Origin: Anaerolineae bacterium | GTDB taxonomy: Bacteria; Chloroflexota; Anaerolineae; 4572-78; J111 | DNA length: 33,703 nucleotides | Assembly (NCBI GenBank): GCA_020433785.1 | Contig: JAGRCC010000234.1 | Coordinates: 3,126 to 36,828, forward strand | Direction: 5' to 3' | Part shown: piece after piece, positions 31,656 through 33,703 of the stretch | Layout: every line of letters starts with the position of its first letter | Position numbering within the stretch: the stretch's first letter is position 1 | Notes under the pieces: model-generated | Seen by the model: the letters and a program-made list of their open reading frames with translations, nothing else | What the model was told of the DNA's origin: nothing | Database searches by the model: none | Position numbers and translations under genes: made by a program

Positions 31656-32747
31656 TTACTTGTAGGGATTGAGTTGGTGGCGACCATAAAAAATCCGGGC
31701 CAGATCATAATCCTCAGCCTGATCCACAAAGGTTTCTACGGTGTGTGGCGTATCCTCCCAGGCCTGGACGCTAAGTCCCAATTTTGGGGCCGCTTCAATC
31801 AGCCAGGAGTGATGCTTTTCCCGGAGCCGTTGGGGCAGATGACTAACCTGAAACGGGGTCAAAATGGGTAGGCTATGCCAAACCTGAAGTCGAAGCCTGT
31901 GCCCACGGGTCTTGCCTTGTTTATCGGTCGCGACCAACCCTTCCGCGTCGAGTACATCCAGGACCCCGATCCGCCAAAAATAACAGTGTTCAATCCCACT
32001 GCGCATGCTGGGCCTGATCTGGCAGCCGTCGGCCTCGTGCCGACCACAACAATCAAAGCCGCGAGGCTGTCCTTCCTTGCGGTCATGCTCATACTTCTGG
32101 CAATGGCCATCCCGGCCGGTAATCACGGCCCGGGCAACGCCAATCAAATCGCCTAACTCCTCATAGTTGGTTTCAATGATGGGCGACCAGTTGGTGAAAT
32201 CCGGGCTGGTGACTTTACGGATGTCGAGCGTGAGCAAGATCTGCCGCAGCCGAAAGGCCCGGCTGCCGGCGGTCTTCCAGCGGGCGGCCAGATATTGGCT
32301 CCAATACTTGATGTAATAGTCCGGCATCGGTTTGTAGCCTGTTTTGCCACCAATGGTTTTGACGTGGAGTACAAACTCGGCATATTCCAAGTCTGTATTG
32401 TCTTGATTGGCGACAATGAGGTCGTTGGCTGAAAGTTCGAAATCGTTTGGGGCCGGCTCGCGAACGGTCTTTTCCGGTTTAACCACAAATTGAAGCTCCA
32501 CCTCCTGGCCGGTAAGGTGGGTCATGGTCCGGTTAATGGTGGTGAACAGACGGTTTTCCAGCCAGTCCTTGGCAAATTCATTTTTGACTCCGATTTGCCA
32601 GGCGCCGTTTTCGGTTGATATTACTCGAGTGTTTTTGAGCCAGGTATCGAATGTGGCTTGGGTCATTTGCAGATGCAGTTGCTCCAGAGCCAATCGCCAG
32701 ACCTGCTCAGGCGTGGGTTGAGTTTGCTCAGAAGGTGATGCTGTCAC
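31656..32747 (-). CDS. DnaA N-terminal-domain protein, possible element replication initiator
   Basis: This 363-aa protein begins at a GTG (GAGG about 10 nt upstream). Residues about 12-90 match the DnaA N-terminal (KH-like) domain: WRLALEQLHLQMTQATFDTW, then LKNTRVISTENGAWQIGVKN and EFAKDWLENRL, ending TGQEVELQFVV. There is no AAA+ domain or DnaA helix-turn-helix. Instead residues about 120-300 contain FRLRQILLTLDIRKVTSPDF and NYEELGDLIGVARAVITGR, a winged-helix-like DNA-binding region, and a Cys/His cluster (CQKYEHD, CCGRHEADGC) that may bind zinc. Proteins with a DnaA_N domain on a different body occur in plasmids and integrative elements. The exact palindromes just downstream are natural candidates for its binding sites. 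The replication role is inferred. Confidence 0.6.
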   Translation of the reverse strand: MTASPSEQTQPTPEQVWRLALEQLHLQMTQATFDTWLKNTRVISTENGAWQIGVKNEFAKDWLENRLFTTINRTMTHLTGQEVELQFVVKPEKTVREPAPNDFELSANDLIVANQDNTDLEYAEFVLHVKTIGGKTGYKPMPDYYIKYWSQYLAARWKTAGSRAFRLRQILLTLDIRKVTSPDFTNWSPIIETNYEELGDLIGVARAVITGRDGHCQKYEHDRKEGQPRGFDCCGRHEADGCQIRPSMRSGIEHCYFWRIGVLDVLDAEGLVATDKQGKTRGHRLRLQVWHSLPILTPFQVSHLPQRLREKHHSWLIEAAPKLGLSVQAWEDTPHTVETFVDQAEDYDLARIFYGRHQLNPYK

Positions 32748-32773
32748 AAGGTGATAACCTCGTTTGGGATTTT

Positions 32774-33307
32774 TCAGGCCATGCCGCCCTCGATGGCGGT
32801 CACAGCCGCTTCATACGCCCGGCGCAGCCGTTGGAATTCCTCAGGGTCGCCGCCGGCATCAGGATGGTGCCGGCGGGCCAGAGCGCGGTAAGCGTTCCGC
32901 GCCGCCGTCAGGCCAGCGTCTTGTTCGACCCCCAACACCTGCCACCAGGCCTCGCTGCCGCTGCCCAATAGCAGCACGGTGTCGTCCGGGGTGGCGGCAA
33001 AACCCAGAAAGAATTGGCCAAAAACCTGATCCAGAGTCTGGGCTTCGCTGGTGACGCCATACTCTTCCATCGCTCGCCATAAGTAGGTGATGGTCAGCTG
33101 GGCGGCTCGCAGGTTGTCCAGCGCATCCTCATACTTGCTACAGCGAAAGACATACCGCTGCCCGCTGCGGTCAAAGACGATCTCGGCCGTACCCTCGAAA
33201 ATATCCTGACTGATCTTCAAGCTGGTAGCGTCCATGGCGTTGATCACCCGGCGCAGATCACGCTGAATCGTTTTCGGTTGGGCTGAAAATCGTCGTTTCT
33301 GGCTCAA
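32774..33307 (-). CDS. J-domain (DnaJ-like) protein
   Basis: The C-terminal 60 residues are a J domain: WQVLGVEQDAGLTAARNAYR, then ALARRHHPDAGGDPEEFQRL with the essential HPD, then a helix with AYEAAVTAI. The domain stimulates Hsp70 ATPase activity in every family where it has been studied. The N-terminal 110 residues are a separate domain with YVFRCSKYEDALDNLRAAQL and TITYLWRAMEEYG, similar to small Chloroflexota J proteins in feel but unnamed. The start is a TTG at 33307 with GGAGG 7 nt upstream, which makes this unusual codon convincing. It lies 26 nt upstream of the DnaA-like gene, so the pair may be co-expressed; J proteins assist several plasmid initiators. Confidence 0.75.
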   Translation of the reverse strand: MSQKRRFSAQPKTIQRDLRRVINAMDATSLKISQDIFEGTAEIVFDRSGQRYVFRCSKYEDALDNLRAAQLTITYLWRAMEEYGVTSEAQTLDQVFGQFFLGFAATPDDTVLLLGSGSEAWWQVLGVEQDAGLTAARNAYRALARRHHPDAGGDPEEFQRLRRAYEAAVTAIEGGMA

Positions 33308-33326
33308 TGGACTGCCTCCGGGTTAG

Positions 33327-33433
33327 ACAGTTGGGCGTAATAAGCTGATAAGCCAAACAGATGACAAAACGCCCAACTGTTAAGGCATTTCGCGCATAGT
33401 TTTACTTTTGTAGTGATTTACACTGCGAAATGC
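33327..33433. repeat. Two inverted repeats in the gap before the J-domain gene
   Basis: ACAGTTGGGCGT (33327-33338) pairs with ACGCCCAACTGT (33369-33380), a perfect 12-bp arm with a 30-nt loop. Immediately beside it GCATTTCGC (33385-33393) pairs with GCGAAATGC (33425-33433). The second reaches the stop codon of the small gene upstream. They may be regulatory sites, a transcription-attenuation structure, or part of an origin. Confidence 0.55.
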
Positions 33434-33699
33434 TAGAAATCATCAAACATCTCCTCGAACAGGCCGGCAATGTCGCTGTCCTCGGCCCGATCGGCCGTTT
33501 CACCGGCCTGCTGGGCCCCGCCGAGTAGCGCCGCTCGCAGAATATCGCGCCGTTTACGACCGTTGGCCTGAACAATTGACTCCAGCAGAGTTTCCAATTC
33601 TGGCGGATCCTCACCGGGGCTGAAGCGATAGTAAAAGTGAAATTCGAAAACCCGTCCCGGCTCCCGGGGGCGGCCTGCTTCACGTTTGAAATCCGTCAT
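33433..33699 (-). CDS. Small partition-like or ribbon-helix-helix-like protein
   Basis: From the ATG at 33699 the protein is 88 aa: MTDFKREAGRPREPGRVFEF, then HFYYRFSPGEDPPELETLLE, then ANGRKRRDILRAALLGGAQQ, and an acidic C-terminus ending GLFEEMFDDF. The KRRDILRAALLGG helix and overall size recall small adaptor proteins of plasmid partition systems (ParR/StbB type), usually encoded after an actin-like ParM. The upstream gene is outside the window, so this is a hypothesis. The frame stays open to the window edge, so the start could lie further upstream. It sits at the head of the J-domain/DnaA-like group. Confidence 0.45.
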   Translation of the reverse strand: MTDFKREAGRPREPGRVFEFHFYYRFSPGEDPPELETLLESIVQANGRKRRDILRAALLGGAQQAGETADRAEDSDIAGLFEEMFDDF

Positions 33700-33703
33700 C
33701 AAT

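Overview
The window looks like a stretch of a Chloroflexota (Anaerolineae/Caldilineae-like) genome or large plasmid. This is an inference from the protein style: a PHAX-like small protein ending in an RRTPG motif, a DnaA N-terminal-domain protein with a novel C-terminus, and WGR and SSB-like small proteins. It is not a database result. Almost everything here is accessory DNA. No rRNA, tRNA or CRISPR array was seen.

Layout. Positions 1-95 hold the start of a response regulator, cut by the window edge. Positions 394-1955 are an ISNCY-like insertion sequence. Positions 2043-4950 carry two minus-strand nuclease genes, a PLD-type and a C-terminal PD-(D/E)XK protein. Positions about 5132-5861 carry two small plus-strand membrane proteins, facing an intrinsic terminator at 5873-5909. 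From 28005 down to 5930 runs one long minus-strand defence array. In transcription order it is: SNF2 helicase with a C-terminal DUF3883 domain; a split, catalytically dead prokaryotic Argonaute (an N-terminal-half protein followed by a MID-PIWI protein); a helical protein with an AbiTii-like C-terminal region; a protein with two apparent PD-(D/E)XK domains; a decayed small gene; an Mrr-nuclease/nSTAND/HEAT-type NTPase; another PD-(D/E)XK protein; a 234-aa accessory protein; a DUF1156 adenine methyltransferase; a 186-aa protein; and a DUF499 AAA+ ATPase.

The most unusual feature is structural. The first 11 to 27 codons of the DUF1156 methyltransferase gene occur four times: once as the live start (12991) and three times as stubs or decayed fragments (13786, about 15435, 20644). 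Each extra copy lies immediately upstream of one of the accessory nuclease or accessory genes. This suggests that defence cassettes were loaded repeatedly at the start of the methyltransferase gene, each event leaving an old start behind. The methyltransferase, ATPase and helicase are probably the ancestral core, resembling the known DUF1156/DUF499 predicted modification-defence loci. The Argonaute trio, the dual nuclease, the STAND protein and the 514-aa nuclease would be cargo.

Positions 28324-33702 look like a plasmid or integrative-element backbone: a WGR/SSB-like/PHAX-like operon, a DnaA N-terminal-domain protein, a J-domain protein and a small partition-like protein. It also contains three exact copies of a 24-nt interrupted palindrome, decayed WGR copies, and an IS4/IS701-like element with a 15-bp terminal inverted repeat and a 7-bp target duplication.
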